From Paenochrobactrum glaciei (GTDB lineage Bacteria > Pseudomonadota > Alphaproteobacteria > Rhizobiales > Rhizobiaceae): DNA of 64,000 nt. The position numbers and the translations under genes were made by a program. The stretch spans positions 1 through 64,000 of the forward strand of contig NZ_BAAADE010000006.1 of the NCBI RefSeq assembly GCF_039522165.1. Reading direction: 5' to 3'. Shown here one piece after another: positions 52,895-61,245 of this stretch. The notes below the pieces were generated by a model that worked only from the letters and a program-made list of their open reading frames with translations, was not told the DNA's origin and did no database searches. Within the stretch, counting starts at the first letter, position 1; each line of letters starts with the position of its first letter.

Positions 52895-53820
52895 TGAATA
52901 CGCCTTCTGTAAACACCTCACCGCAGGCGGAAGACAAACTGAGTTTTCGTGAGAAACACGCAAGCCAGATCCGCCAATGGCGCCTCTATGCGCATATGTT
53001 CCGCTCAAGCTTTTCCTCCATGCTTGGCTTGGCACTTGTTCTTATTTTCCTGTTTCTGGCAGCTTTTGGCCAGTGGCTGGTGCCTTATCCTGAAGATGCA
53101 GCTGGTGCAGTGCATATGAGCCAGCGCCTGCTGCCGCCAAGTGCTGAACACTGGTTTGGCACCGATGAAATGGGCGCAGATATTTTCTCGCGCGTCATCA
53201 TCGGCGCACGCACAAGCCTTTGGATCGGTATTGTTATCACCGGTCTTGGCGCACTGATAGGCATCCCTCTTGGTATTATTGCTGGTTACAAAGGCGGTTT
53301 GGTTCGCGCAGTTATCATGCGCGTCACAGAGCTTTTTCTTGCAGTGCCGGGTCTCGCACTCGCCTTGGCCATTGTTGCAGCCCTTGGTGCCAACCTCACC
53401 AATTGTCTGATTGCTTTGGCGATTGTCTGGTGGCCTGGTTATGTGCGTCTGGTGGAAGCCAAAACACTTTCCGTCAAAGAAGAATTATTTGTGGAATCCG
53501 CTCGCTCAATCGGTGCGAAAACTCCATGGATTTTGTGGCACCATATTCTGCCCAACTGCCTTTCACCCATCATTGTCAAAATGAGTATGGATATGGGCAT
53601 GGCGATTTTATCTGCTGCTGGCTTAGGCTTTATCGGCCTTGGCGCACGCCCGCCGTCACCAGAATGGGGCGCAATGATTTCCATCGCCCGCAGCTATATG
53701 CCGGACTGGTGGTGGTATTCTTTCTTCCCGGGTGCAGCCATTTTCCTGACCGTGCTGGGCTTTAATCTTCTGGGCGATGGCCTGCGTGATATTCTCGACC
53801 CGCGGAGCCGCGAAAGATGA
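52891..53820 (+). CDS. Peptide-type ABC permease (DppC-like)
   Basis: A 309-residue permease with an N-terminal cytoplasmic stretch, then about six membrane segments. DppC motifs are GTDEMGADIFSRVIIGARTSLWIG and the EAA loop KEELFVESARSIGAKTPWILWHHILPN. The ATG at 52891 overlaps the preceding stop (ATGA) and has TGAGGAAA upstream, so it is preferred to an in-frame start 27 nt earlier. Confidence 0.9.
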   Translation: MMNTPSVNTSPQAEDKLSFREKHASQIRQWRLYAHMFRSSFSSMLGLALVLIFLFLAAFGQWLVPYPEDAAGAVHMSQRLLPPSAEHWFGTDEMGADIFSRVIIGARTSLWIGIVITGLGALIGIPLGIIAGYKGGLVRAVIMRVTELFLAVPGLALALAIVAALGANLTNCLIALAIVWWPGYVRLVEAKTLSVKEELFVESARSIGAKTPWILWHHILPNCLSPIIVKMSMDMGMAILSAAGLGFIGLGARPPSPEWGAMISIARSYMPDWWWYSFFPGAAIFLTVLGFNLLGDGLRDILDPRSRER

Positions 53821-55451
53821 GTGAATTATTGTTAAAAATTCAGGATTTCAGCCTGAACATCGGAACATTTGACGGCTCACTGCCAATTCTTAAAAACATC
53901 AATCTGGATGTTTATCGTGGCGACACGCTTGGTATTGTAGGCGAAAGCGGCTCAGGTAAAACCGTGCTGATGCGAACAGTTTTAGGTATCGGACCAAAGC
54001 GCTCCGAAGTCAAAAACGGCTCTTTGTATTTCGATAATATTGATCTGATTGGTCTGGATAATAAGGGCTGGCGCAAAATTCGCGGCACCCGCATTTCCAT
54101 GATCTTTCAGGATCCGATGACCTATCTTAATCCGCTTTTCACCGTTGGCCAGCAAATCGGCGATGTGATAAAGGCGCATGAAAAAGCGGCTGGCGGCGTA
54201 CAATCCGGCAAGCAGCAACGTAAAGACACAACACTGGAACTGCTCGGACAGGTTGGCATTCCTGAACCTGAACGCGTCTTTAACAGCTATCCGCACCAGC
54301 TCTCCGGCGGTATGCGTCAACGCATTCTGATTGCGATGGCACTTTGCGGCAAGCCGGATTTGCTGATTGCCGATGAACCAACCACAGCACTTGATGTGAC
54401 CGTTCAGGCGCAAGTGCTGGATCTCATCAATGAGCTGGTTAAAAAGCTTAATCTCACCGTTATTATGATCAGCCATGATATGGGGGCCATTGCCACTGTC
54501 GCAAAACGCTGCGCTGTCATGTATAAGGGCGAAATTGTTGAGCAGGGTTTGACGAATGACATCCTGACCAACCCGCAAAATGACTATACCAAGCGTTTGC
54601 TGGCAGCGATGCCGGATATCAACAATCCGGTTGCGGCGACTGAAACCGCGACCGTAACTGACGAAAAACCGCTCCTGCAAGTCAGTGATCTCAAGAAGAT
54701 TTATAAGCTCAAAGATGGCGGTGAGTTTGCAGCTGTCGGCGGCGTGAGTATTCACGCCAATAAAGGTGAAATCGTTGGCATTGTCGGCGAATCCGGCTCT
54801 GGTAAATCAACCCTCGCCCGCCTTATCTTGCGCCTTGTTGAGCCAACATCAGGTGACGTGCTTTTTGATGATAAAAACATCTGTCAGCTCGGCCAGGAAG
54901 ATATGCGGCTGATGCGTCGCCATATGCAACTGGTGTTTCAAAACCCGCATTCAGCGCTGAATGGCCGTCACAATATCGCCGATGCGATTGGTGAGCCATT
55001 GCGTCTGCAATCAAAACTGAAACGCCACGAAATTGAAGCGCAAATCGATAAATTACTCGATATTGTGCAACTGCCGCGCAATTTCAAATATCGCTATCCG
55101 CATGAATTATCCGGCGGTCAAAAGCAGCGTATTTGCATTGCCCGTGCAGTGGCGCTTAATCCGAAACTGCTGATCCTTGATGAGCCGACATCAGCACTTG
55201 ATGTGTCGGTGCAAGCGCAAGTGCTGGAGTTTTTGCAAGAGCTGCGCCGTGATCTTGATCTGACTTATCTCTTCATTTCACATGATTTGGCGGTGATTAA
55301 AGAGATTTGCAATCGCGTGATTGTCATGCGTCGCGGCCTTATTGTGGAACAAGGAACGGTTGAAGATATCTTCAGCAATCCGCAGCAACAATATACCCGT
55401 GATCTGATTGAAAGCGGGCGTAAAACATCCCGCGCGGCTTTGGGTCTATAA
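53817..55451 (+). CDS. Fused peptide-type ABC ATPase (DppD-DppF)
   Basis: A 544-residue protein with two ABC ATPase domains. Both have Walker A (GESGSGKTVLM and GESGSGKSTLA), signature (LSGGMRQRILIAMAL and LSGGQKQRICIARAV) and Walker B (LLIADEPTTALD and LLILDEPTSALD). The fusion replaces separate DppD and DppF. It overlaps the permease gene by ATGA and completes the importer. A weak hairpin follows. Confidence 0.92.
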   Translation: MSELLLKIQDFSLNIGTFDGSLPILKNINLDVYRGDTLGIVGESGSGKTVLMRTVLGIGPKRSEVKNGSLYFDNIDLIGLDNKGWRKIRGTRISMIFQDPMTYLNPLFTVGQQIGDVIKAHEKAAGGVQSGKQQRKDTTLELLGQVGIPEPERVFNSYPHQLSGGMRQRILIAMALCGKPDLLIADEPTTALDVTVQAQVLDLINELVKKLNLTVIMISHDMGAIATVAKRCAVMYKGEIVEQGLTNDILTNPQNDYTKRLLAAMPDINNPVAATETATVTDEKPLLQVSDLKKIYKLKDGGEFAAVGGVSIHANKGEIVGIVGESGSGKSTLARLILRLVEPTSGDVLFDDKNICQLGQEDMRLMRRHMQLVFQNPHSALNGRHNIADAIGEPLRLQSKLKRHEIEAQIDKLLDIVQLPRNFKYRYPHELSGGQKQRICIARAVALNPKLLILDEPTSALDVSVQAQVLEFLQELRRDLDLTYLFISHDLAVIKEICNRVIVMRRGLIVEQGTVEDIFSNPQQQYTRDLIESGRKTSRAALGL

Positions 55452-55457
55452 ATATCC

Positions 55458-55477
55458 GGGGCATTTAAAAGTGCCCC
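55458..55477. terminator. Weak hairpin between the transporter operon and azlD
   Basis: A 6-bp stem GGGGCA/TGCCCC (55458-55463 with 55472-55477) has an 8-nt loop and no T-run. It lies between convergent genes; termination strength is doubtful. Confidence 0.35.
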
Positions 55478-55484
55478 AGATTAA

Positions 55485-55784
55485 TCAGCCAATCAATGCG
55501 CGGCAGATACCGGCCGAAGCAATGCCAATCACAACGGTCGGCAACATCGAAAAACGGGTAGCGGCAAAAATCGTAATAGCCAATGCTAAGAGATCAGCCG
55601 GATTATTAGAGACAAAATCCGGCGCGATCACTGAAATCAGCACGCAACCGGGTGCTGCTTCCATTACCGCAGTCGCACGTTTGCTCAAAACGCGGTTACG
55701 CAGCAACACATAGCCACCAATACGGGTAAGATAGGTTACACCTGCCATCAGAAGAATGGTAACGGCAACAATCGGATCAATCAT
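55485..55784 (-). CDS. azlD: Branched-chain amino-acid exporter small subunit
   Basis: A 99-residue membrane protein with three to four hydrophobic segments (MIDPIVAVTILLMAGVTYLTRIGGY at the start). It is the small partner of AzlC in branched-chain amino-acid export. The ATG at 55784 overlaps the azlC stop by ATGA; a longer upstream frame inside azlC is not real. Confidence 0.88.
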   Translation of the reverse strand: MIDPIVAVTILLMAGVTYLTRIGGYVLLRNRVLSKRATAVMEAAPGCVLISVIAPDFVSNNPADLLALAITIFAATRFSMLPTVVIGIASAGICRALIG

Positions 55785-56521
55785 TCTTTTTCTGCCAGAA
55801 AATAAGCTGCCACCAAGCCGGAAACCGCACCAGCTGCCACATACCATGCGCCCGGCACAGTCAGATAAAATGTTGCTGCAACAACAAGGCTGACAAGCCA
55901 TGGACGCGCAGCCGCAAAGCCTTTCCACATACCGGCAAGCAGCACCAGAAAGACTGCCGGAAACGCCATATCAAGCCCATAGACACGCAAGTCACCCATC
56001 ATCGGGCCAAAGCCTGCGCCAAGCAATGTAAACAGAACCCACATCACATAAAGAGGCAGCGCCACACCCATATAAAATGGCAGGCTAAAAGGTGTCATAA
56101 AACCTTGCGCTTTACGCTTGCGTGCATCATCCAGACCCAGCGCCCAGCTTTCGTCACACATCAAAAACAACGCACCAAAGGCGGTACGTTTCGGCAAATG
56201 TTTAATGAAAGGCGCCAAAGCAGCGCCCATCAATAAATGACGGCTATTGACCAGAAAAGTGATCGCAACAATCAGCAAAATATGTGGTGGTGATGTCCAG
56301 AGCTGAATGGCAGCAAATTCCGAACCACCGGCAAAATTAAGCCCTGTCATCAACGGCACTTCTGCAAGGGTTAAACCCTTTTGTGCCGCTTGAGCGCCCA
56401 ATACCACAGCATATGGCACGATACCAAGCAGTACCGGCGCACCAGTTGTCATACCGCGCCAAAATTCTGAACGCCAAGCCGCTTTGGTTTTTGACGGCAC
56501 ATAGGTCTGCGAAATATCCAT
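55781..56521 (-). CDS. azlC: Branched-chain amino-acid exporter large subunit
   Basis: A 246-residue membrane protein of the AzlC/YgaZ family with about six to seven hydrophobic segments. Motifs FWRGMTTGAPVLLGIVPYAVVLGAQAAQKGL and NFAGGSEFAAIQLW fit the family. It forms an exporter with AzlD and is divergent from an Lrp-type regulator at 56659, the usual regulatory arrangement. Confidence 0.9.
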   Translation of the reverse strand: MDISQTYVPSKTKAAWRSEFWRGMTTGAPVLLGIVPYAVVLGAQAAQKGLTLAEVPLMTGLNFAGGSEFAAIQLWTSPPHILLIVAITFLVNSRHLLMGAALAPFIKHLPKRTAFGALFLMCDESWALGLDDARKRKAQGFMTPFSLPFYMGVALPLYVMWVLFTLLGAGFGPMMGDLRVYGLDMAFPAVFLVLLAGMWKGFAAARPWLVSLVVAATFYLTVPGAWYVAAGAVSGLVAAYFLAEKE

Positions 56522-56658
56522 GATACACTATCTGAATGAATGAACTTTTGTAGCAAGATAATTCATTATCAGAGCAATTTCATGGCTATTATTGACTTAA
56601 AATATATCATTATGGCATATAATAGCAATTAAGATTTTATAATTGGAATTAATAGCCA

Positions 56659-57117
56659 ATGCGTTTGGATGAGACTGATAAAAAGATTCTCCGTGTGCTG
56701 CAAAGAGACGGCCGGATCGCAAATAATGATCTGGCGCGCGAGGTGGGATTGTCACCTTCGCCTTGTTTGCGCCGTGTCAAATTATTAGAAGAAGCAGGTG
56801 TTATTGATCGTTATGTAGCGGTTCTCAATCCGGCTAAGGTCAATAAAGGATTGACCTTTTTCACCCGTATCAAACTCGACAAACAAGACGAAAAAAGCCT
56901 CAAACACTTTGCCGAAGAAATTAAAAAACTGCCGCAAGTGCAGGAATGCTATTTTATGCTTGGTGATTATGACGTGATCATTCGGGTGGTTGCTGCTGAT
57001 CTGGAAGATTACAGGCGCTTCCAGTCTGAATCTTTAAGCCAGATTGAAGGTGTGCAAAATCTTAAAACGGACGTATTGAGCCAGACAGTTAAACAGAGCT
57101 TTGTCGTACCCGTATAA
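56659..57117 (+). CDS. Lrp/AsnC-family transcriptional regulator
   Basis: A 152-residue Lrp/AsnC regulator. The N-terminal HTH (TDKKILRVLQRDGRIANNDLAREVGLSPSPCLRRVKLLEEAGVI) is followed by a RAM ligand-binding domain (about 65-150). It is divergent from azlCD and probably activates that exporter in response to leucine or a similar amino acid. The 137-bp intergenic region is very AT-rich, as Lrp targets often are. Confidence 0.9.
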   Translation: MRLDETDKKILRVLQRDGRIANNDLAREVGLSPSPCLRRVKLLEEAGVIDRYVAVLNPAKVNKGLTFFTRIKLDKQDEKSLKHFAEEIKKLPQVQECYFMLGDYDVIIRVVAADLEDYRRFQSESLSQIEGVQNLKTDVLSQTVKQSFVVPV

Positions 57118-57252
57118 GAAACGATACCGGATAAGTTTTTGCACTTAATTTGTACTATTTCAAAACCTTGATTTGCCATGCTATAGCTAGCACTAAATTT
57201 GAAAATGCAGGCTATGGCTGGCAAACTATTTTAAAAATTCAGGTGAATTTAC

Positions 57253-57858
57253 GTGAATATTCTCAATGAGCTGACTGTGCATCAGTTTGTCACCCGCCTT
57301 CTCATGATGCTTGTCGTCACCGCTTTTTATGGCGCCTGGATTTCCGTACTTTCCAAATGGCTTGATGATAAACGTCCGCAGCGTGAAGGGCATCTGTCAC
57401 TCAATCCGGCTGCTAATATTTCCTATGGCGGGCTGGCTATGGCGGTTTTATTCAGTCACGGCTGGATCAGACCAACCCGTCTTTCGGTTGCTGGCAAAGC
57501 ATCACAAATGCTGCGTATTGTGCTTATAATTTTAATCGGCAGTGTCGTGGCGCTAATTACAATTCCGCTGCTGGATATTTTACGCCCCTATATTCATCAG
57601 GCACTGTCGCGCACAAGCGGCTATTATGTGCTTTACAGCGTGCAGGTTATTCAGGAGCAGATGTTAGGACTGGTACTATTGAGCCTCATTCCGCTTCCGG
57701 GCTTTTTAGCCGGCAATCTATGGCGGATTATCCTGCCCAAAAGTGATACGAAACTGATCAAATTCGAACCACTGTGCTTAAGTTTGATGATTATCATCCT
57801 AATTCTTGGGTGGCTCCCGGATACGAGCCATTTATTGAAAATGCTTCGTTTGATATAA
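57253..57858 (+). CDS. Degenerate site-2-protease-like (M50) membrane protein
   Basis: A 201-residue membrane protein with about five hydrophobic segments. It matches the M50/site-2 protease framework: GHLSLNPAANISYGGLAMAVLFSHGWIRP parallels the family's LNP...G...GWAKP block, with Asn51-Pro52. SLIPLPGFLAG (144-154) parallels the NxxPxPxxDG motif. But the HExxH zinc helix is missing (residues 24-30 read AFYGAWI) and the DG aspartate is Ala153. It cannot be a normal metalloprotease. GTG start with AGGTGA 6 nt upstream. A strong terminator follows. Confidence 0.65.
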   Translation: MNILNELTVHQFVTRLLMMLVVTAFYGAWISVLSKWLDDKRPQREGHLSLNPAANISYGGLAMAVLFSHGWIRPTRLSVAGKASQMLRIVLIILIGSVVALITIPLLDILRPYIHQALSRTSGYYVLYSVQVIQEQMLGLVLLSLIPLPGFLAGNLWRIILPKSDTKLIKFEPLCLSLMIIILILGWLPDTSHLLKMLRLI

Positions 57859-57861
57859 ATA

Positions 57862-57893
57862 AAAACAGCTCCCGCAAGGGAGCTGTTTTTTTG
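57862..57893. terminator. Terminator after the M50-like gene
   Basis: The perfect 12-bp stem AAAACAGCTCCC/GGGAGCTGTTTT (57862-57873 with 57878-57889) has a GCAA loop and a T-run. It lies between convergent genes and probably works in both directions. Confidence 0.93.
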
Positions 57894-57915
57894 TAAGCGA
57901 TTAATCAAGTGTTGC

Positions 57916-58767
57916 TTAGTGGCTGTCGCCAGCAACGCCTTCATAACCGTATTTTTCCATGATCTTGCCAATCGTGCCATCTGCGGCCAGCGCCTCAATC
58001 GCCTGATCAACTTCTGTTCTGAGGAAGCTGTCACGGGCATCAACCAAAGCACCAACCTTGGTGTAAACATTCGGCACAGGCTTTAAATCCACCAAACGTA
58101 AATCTTTAGCTTCCGGATTATTTTTCTTTAGCTGCGAATAAGTTGGCTGCCACAACATGATGCCGCCCAAGCGGCCATCGTTCAGGCGCTTGACCATCAA
58201 ATCCATATCCGCATAAGGCAGACGAACCCAACGTTTTGCTTCTGGCTGCTGTTGTGACCAAGTAATATAAACCATCTCACCCATGCTCTGCATGGATGTA
58301 CCGAGCATGCGATCAAATGGAATATCGCCAAGACTTTTCCAGTCCGGCTCAATCACAGCCATAACATAAGGCAGAGATACATAAGGGCGTGTCATAGCTG
58401 CCCAATCAGGAAAAGCAGATTCTTCCTGAACTGACATACCCATCATCACATCGCAATCATTGGTCATCGCAATTTGCAATTCCTGCAAAAAGCCGTCACC
58501 ACTCAGCGGAAATCCGCCGAAACCTTCTTTGAAATCAACTTTGAGAAACAGAGCGTCACCGATAGCTTTTGCAATATCGCGATCAAAATCGCGCAAACGA
58601 CTGTTTGCATCATTGCAAAAAATCAGGCTATCGCCTTTCTGGCGGCGGCTGTTATTCAACAACTCTTCAGGAATGCCAGAGGTTTGAGCTAAAACCGGTA
58701 TCGTCATCGTGGTTACGAGCATAAGGCTGCTAATGCCGCTACGTAATGATTTGATCAACTGGCGCAT
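57916..58767 (-). CDS. Quinoprotein-dehydrogenase-associated periplasmic binding protein (XoxJ-like)
   Basis: A 283-residue periplasmic protein of the extracellular SBP family 3 fold. The signal peptide ends near PVLAQ. The mature domain starts SLIFCNDANSRLRDFDRDIAKAIGDALF. MxaJ/XoxJ proteins of this type accompany PQQ-dependent methanol dehydrogenases and are thought to help activate the enzyme or its cytochrome partner. It follows the dehydrogenase gene by 79 bp with a hairpin between. It is not an ordinary importer component because no permease adjoins it. Confidence 0.82.
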   Translation of the reverse strand: MRQLIKSLRSGISSLMLVTTMTIPVLAQTSGIPEELLNNSRRQKGDSLIFCNDANSRLRDFDRDIAKAIGDALFLKVDFKEGFGGFPLSGDGFLQELQIAMTNDCDVMMGMSVQEESAFPDWAAMTRPYVSLPYVMAVIEPDWKSLGDIPFDRMLGTSMQSMGEMVYITWSQQQPEAKRWVRLPYADMDLMVKRLNDGRLGGIMLWQPTYSQLKKNNPEAKDLRLVDLKPVPNVYTKVGALVDARDSFLRTEVDQAIEALAADGTIGKIMEKYGYEGVAGDSH

Positions 58768-58801
58768 ATTTTCAATCCTGATTTGAAATCATCCAAATAA
58801 G

Positions 58802-58821
58802 AAAAGGGCCGAAGCCCTTTT
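58802..58821 (-). terminator. Hairpin between the PQQ dehydrogenase and XoxJ-like genes
   Basis: The perfect 8-bp stem AAAAGGGC/GCCCTTTT (58802-58809 with 58814-58821) has a CGAA loop and a T-rich tail on the minus strand. It may partially terminate transcription, giving more dehydrogenase than binding protein. Confidence 0.65.
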
Positions 58822-58846
58822 CCATTTTTATGTGATCGTTTTACGA

Positions 58847-60604
58847 TTACTTAGCTGCTGGCAGCTTGTAAACGAAGATCGAGTTACCAGCACCTGATGG
58901 CAGTGGAACTTCTGGGAATGCTGAAGAAATCGAGCTTGCAGCGTTCGAGTAACCGGTTGGAACAACCAGATACTGTTCACCGTCGATTTCGTAGGTTACA
59001 GGCGAACCACCGATTGGCGCGTTCAAACGCTGTTCCCAAACAACTTCACCAGTTACCTGATCCCAAGCTTTGATGTAACGAGCTGCGTCACCACCAAATA
59101 CCAGACCGCCACCGGTTGCGAGAACCGAAGAAGTCATCGAAGGACGGCTACGTGCCTGCCACTTGGATTCACCCTGCTTAGGGTTGATGTCCAGAGCCTG
59201 CATCAGACCAGCTTCCTTGATGCCTTCCGGCAGAACGCGTGGGCCGAACTTAACAGAACCAACAGCGTTACCAGCTGAGAACTCGGACTGGGTCGGAGTT
59301 ACAGTGTTACAAGCTTCGGTCATTGGAACGAAGAAGGATTTGGTCAGCGGGCTGTATGCGCCTGCCTGCCACAATTTACCACCGGAAACGGAAGCACAGA
59401 TCATTGCGCCTTCGCCAACAGCACTTGGGATCAGGCTTTCGTCCAGATGAACTTTACCGTCTTTGTCGATTGACTTAACGACGTTCTGAACGATGGTTTC
59501 TTTTGACCAGAGGTACTTACCGGTGTCGCGATCGAGAGCGAAAGCAATACCGTTCTTACCTGGGATCGAAACCAGCATGTGGTGCATTTTGCCGTCGATT
59601 TCCTGGTCAACCAGAACGCGTTCGAACGGGCTATCCAAGTCCCAGTTGTCGCGTGGCAGATGCTGGAAGTACCACTTCAGCTCACCAGTATCGACATCAA
59701 GAGCAACAGTGGAGTTAGTGTAAAGCACATCGCCATCACCCGAACCACGGATCAGCTCAGCATAAGGACCAGGCATACCAACACCCCAGAAGGTCATGTT
59801 GGTGCGCGGGTCATAAGAACCGGTTGCCCAAGGTGTACCACCCCAGCGGTTTTCTGGTGGAACAACGCCCCAGCTCTTCTGCTGTTCTGGGTTGTTTGGA
59901 TCATCAATGGTGTTGAAGCGCCACAGTTCTTCACCTGTGTTCAGGTCATGAGCCATGATGTAGCAACCGCCAGCAGTACCGGCAATCGAGCAACCGGAGA
60001 TCGCGCTGATGATTTTGTCTTTAACGATCAATGGTCCGACGGTGTAGGAGTAACCCTTCATCACGTCCAGAACTTCTTTTTCCCAGACGACTTTACCGTC
60101 TGCTGCGTTCAGCACAACGATTTTCGCATCAGGAGTGGTCAAAACGACCTTGTCGCCGGTCAGAGCAATAGAGTTTTTCTGACGACGAGCCTGGTTAGCC
60201 TGATAGCTCCATGCCTGTGGAATTTCGGTCGCAACGTGACGGTACTGCCAGATCAGATCACCTGTTTTAGCATCGAGTGCTTCAACGACAGCGTTGCTGG
60301 TCTGCAGGAACATGATGCCATCATGGATAAGCGGAACAGTTTCCTGAATACCAGCTTCAGCCATTGGCCAAGCCCAAGCAAGCTGCATGTCCTTGACTGT
60401 ATCTTTGTTGATTTTGTCAAGCGGGCTGTAGCCGTGGTTGTCGTATGTACCGCGCCACTGCAGCCACTCACCAGCTGGTGGGTTGAGCAGCATTTCGTCT
60501 GTTACTGGCTTATAAGGACGTGCGTCCTGTGCAATCGCTGCACCGGTGATTGCCATCAAGATGGTACCGGCAGCAAGAAGCGAGGTTCTCAGGTTGATTT
60601 TCAA
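58847..60604 (-). CDS. PQQ-dependent alcohol dehydrogenase, lanthanide-type signature
   Basis: A 585-residue periplasmic quinoprotein of the methanol/ethanol dehydrogenase family. The signal peptide ends near AIAQ (residue 26). An eight-bladed propeller is indicated by repeated tryptophan-docking units such as DAKTGDLIWQY, DLNTGEELWRF and DVDTGELKWYF. The catalytic aspartate is Asp322 in DNWDLD, and Asp324 two residues later is the extra acid typical of lanthanide-dependent enzymes (Ca enzymes such as MxaF have Ala there). The adjacent Cys-Cys pair of MDH is absent. AGGAGA precedes the ATG by 12 nt. It lies between its cytochrome and XoxJ-like genes. Substrate not defined. Confidence 0.9.
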   Translation of the reverse strand: MKINLRTSLLAAGTILMAITGAAIAQDARPYKPVTDEMLLNPPAGEWLQWRGTYDNHGYSPLDKINKDTVKDMQLAWAWPMAEAGIQETVPLIHDGIMFLQTSNAVVEALDAKTGDLIWQYRHVATEIPQAWSYQANQARRQKNSIALTGDKVVLTTPDAKIVVLNAADGKVVWEKEVLDVMKGYSYTVGPLIVKDKIISAISGCSIAGTAGGCYIMAHDLNTGEELWRFNTIDDPNNPEQQKSWGVVPPENRWGGTPWATGSYDPRTNMTFWGVGMPGPYAELIRGSGDGDVLYTNSTVALDVDTGELKWYFQHLPRDNWDLDSPFERVLVDQEIDGKMHHMLVSIPGKNGIAFALDRDTGKYLWSKETIVQNVVKSIDKDGKVHLDESLIPSAVGEGAMICASVSGGKLWQAGAYSPLTKSFFVPMTEACNTVTPTQSEFSAGNAVGSVKFGPRVLPEGIKEAGLMQALDINPKQGESKWQARSRPSMTSSVLATGGGLVFGGDAARYIKAWDQVTGEVVWEQRLNAPIGGSPVTYEIDGEQYLVVPTGYSNAASSISSAFPEVPLPSGAGNSIFVYKLPAAK

Positions 60605-60657
60605 AGGAATTCTCCTGTCAGGATAAATAACGGTAGAGGAAACTTTTAACCGAAAAC

Positions 60658-61245
60658 TTAGTTAGCGGTTGGAAGTTCCTTGCCCCATGTAAATGCTTGC
60701 GGCACGGAAGAACCGGCAGGTGCAGTTTTTGCAACTGGTTCTGGACCACCTGGAAGCTGTGTGCCCCATGTGAATGCCTGCGGAACATTTGTGTCACCGC
60801 TTGGTGCTGCATCAGCAACGGCACCGCCTGCAGGACCTGCAGCAGTTTCGTCAACGAGGCTGATAGCGGCCAGCTTATCTTCATCATACACCATTGGCTC
60901 ATCGCCTGGCTGTGCGCCATTATACGACATGATGTAAGAAACGATGTTCAGATATGCTTCTTCACCCAGCTTGCCTGGCGCCACTGGCGGCATCGCAACA
61001 GAGATGAAATCATAAAGACCGCCAGCAGTGTCCCAGTTGGCCATAATATCTTTACCAACGAGACCTGGAGCATCCGGACCTTCAAGCTTGAAACCGTGGC
61101 ACTGCGCACAGTTTGAATCATAGGCCTTTTTACCAGCAATTGCTTGCTCTTCCGTAAAACCAGCTGCGGAAGCCGGTGCTATGGCGGCAAGGCCAAAACC
61201 AACAGCCATTGCTGCGGTCATGCCGACTATTTTTTGTCTTATCAA
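60658..61245 (-). CDS. Periplasmic cytochrome c of the PQQ dehydrogenase
   Basis: A 195-residue c-type cytochrome and probable electron acceptor of the dehydrogenase. The signal peptide (IRQKIVGMTAAMAVGFGL) is cleaved near ASA. The heme site CAQCH lies at 46-50 and a methionine in SVAMPPVAPG is the probable ligand. A Pro/Ala-rich C-terminal extension carries the unit VPQAFTWGxxLP twice. The TTG at 61245 is preferred because GGGAGGG lies 4 nt upstream and it starts a proper signal peptide; a longer frame adds an unsuitable leader. It is the first gene of the dehydrogenase operon. Confidence 0.87.
   Translation of the reverse strand: MIRQKIVGMTAAMAVGFGLAAIAPASAAGFTEEQAIAGKKAYDSNCAQCHGFKLEGPDAPGLVGKDIMANWDTAGGLYDFISVAMPPVAPGKLGEEAYLNIVSYIMSYNGAQPGDEPMVYDEDKLAAISLVDETAAGPAGGAVADAAPSGDTNVPQAFTWGTQLPGGPEPVAKTAPAGSSVPQAFTWGKELPTAN

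Noticed and set aside
53982..54755. 257-codon minus-strand frame opposite the fused DppDF ATPase gene
   Set aside because: Antisense to two intact ABC ATPase domains; no recognisable domain of its own.
59579..60649. 356-codon plus-strand frame opposite the PQQ dehydrogenase gene
   Set aside because: Long only because of codon bias in the real gene; Cys/His/Trp-rich nonsense product without a start signal.
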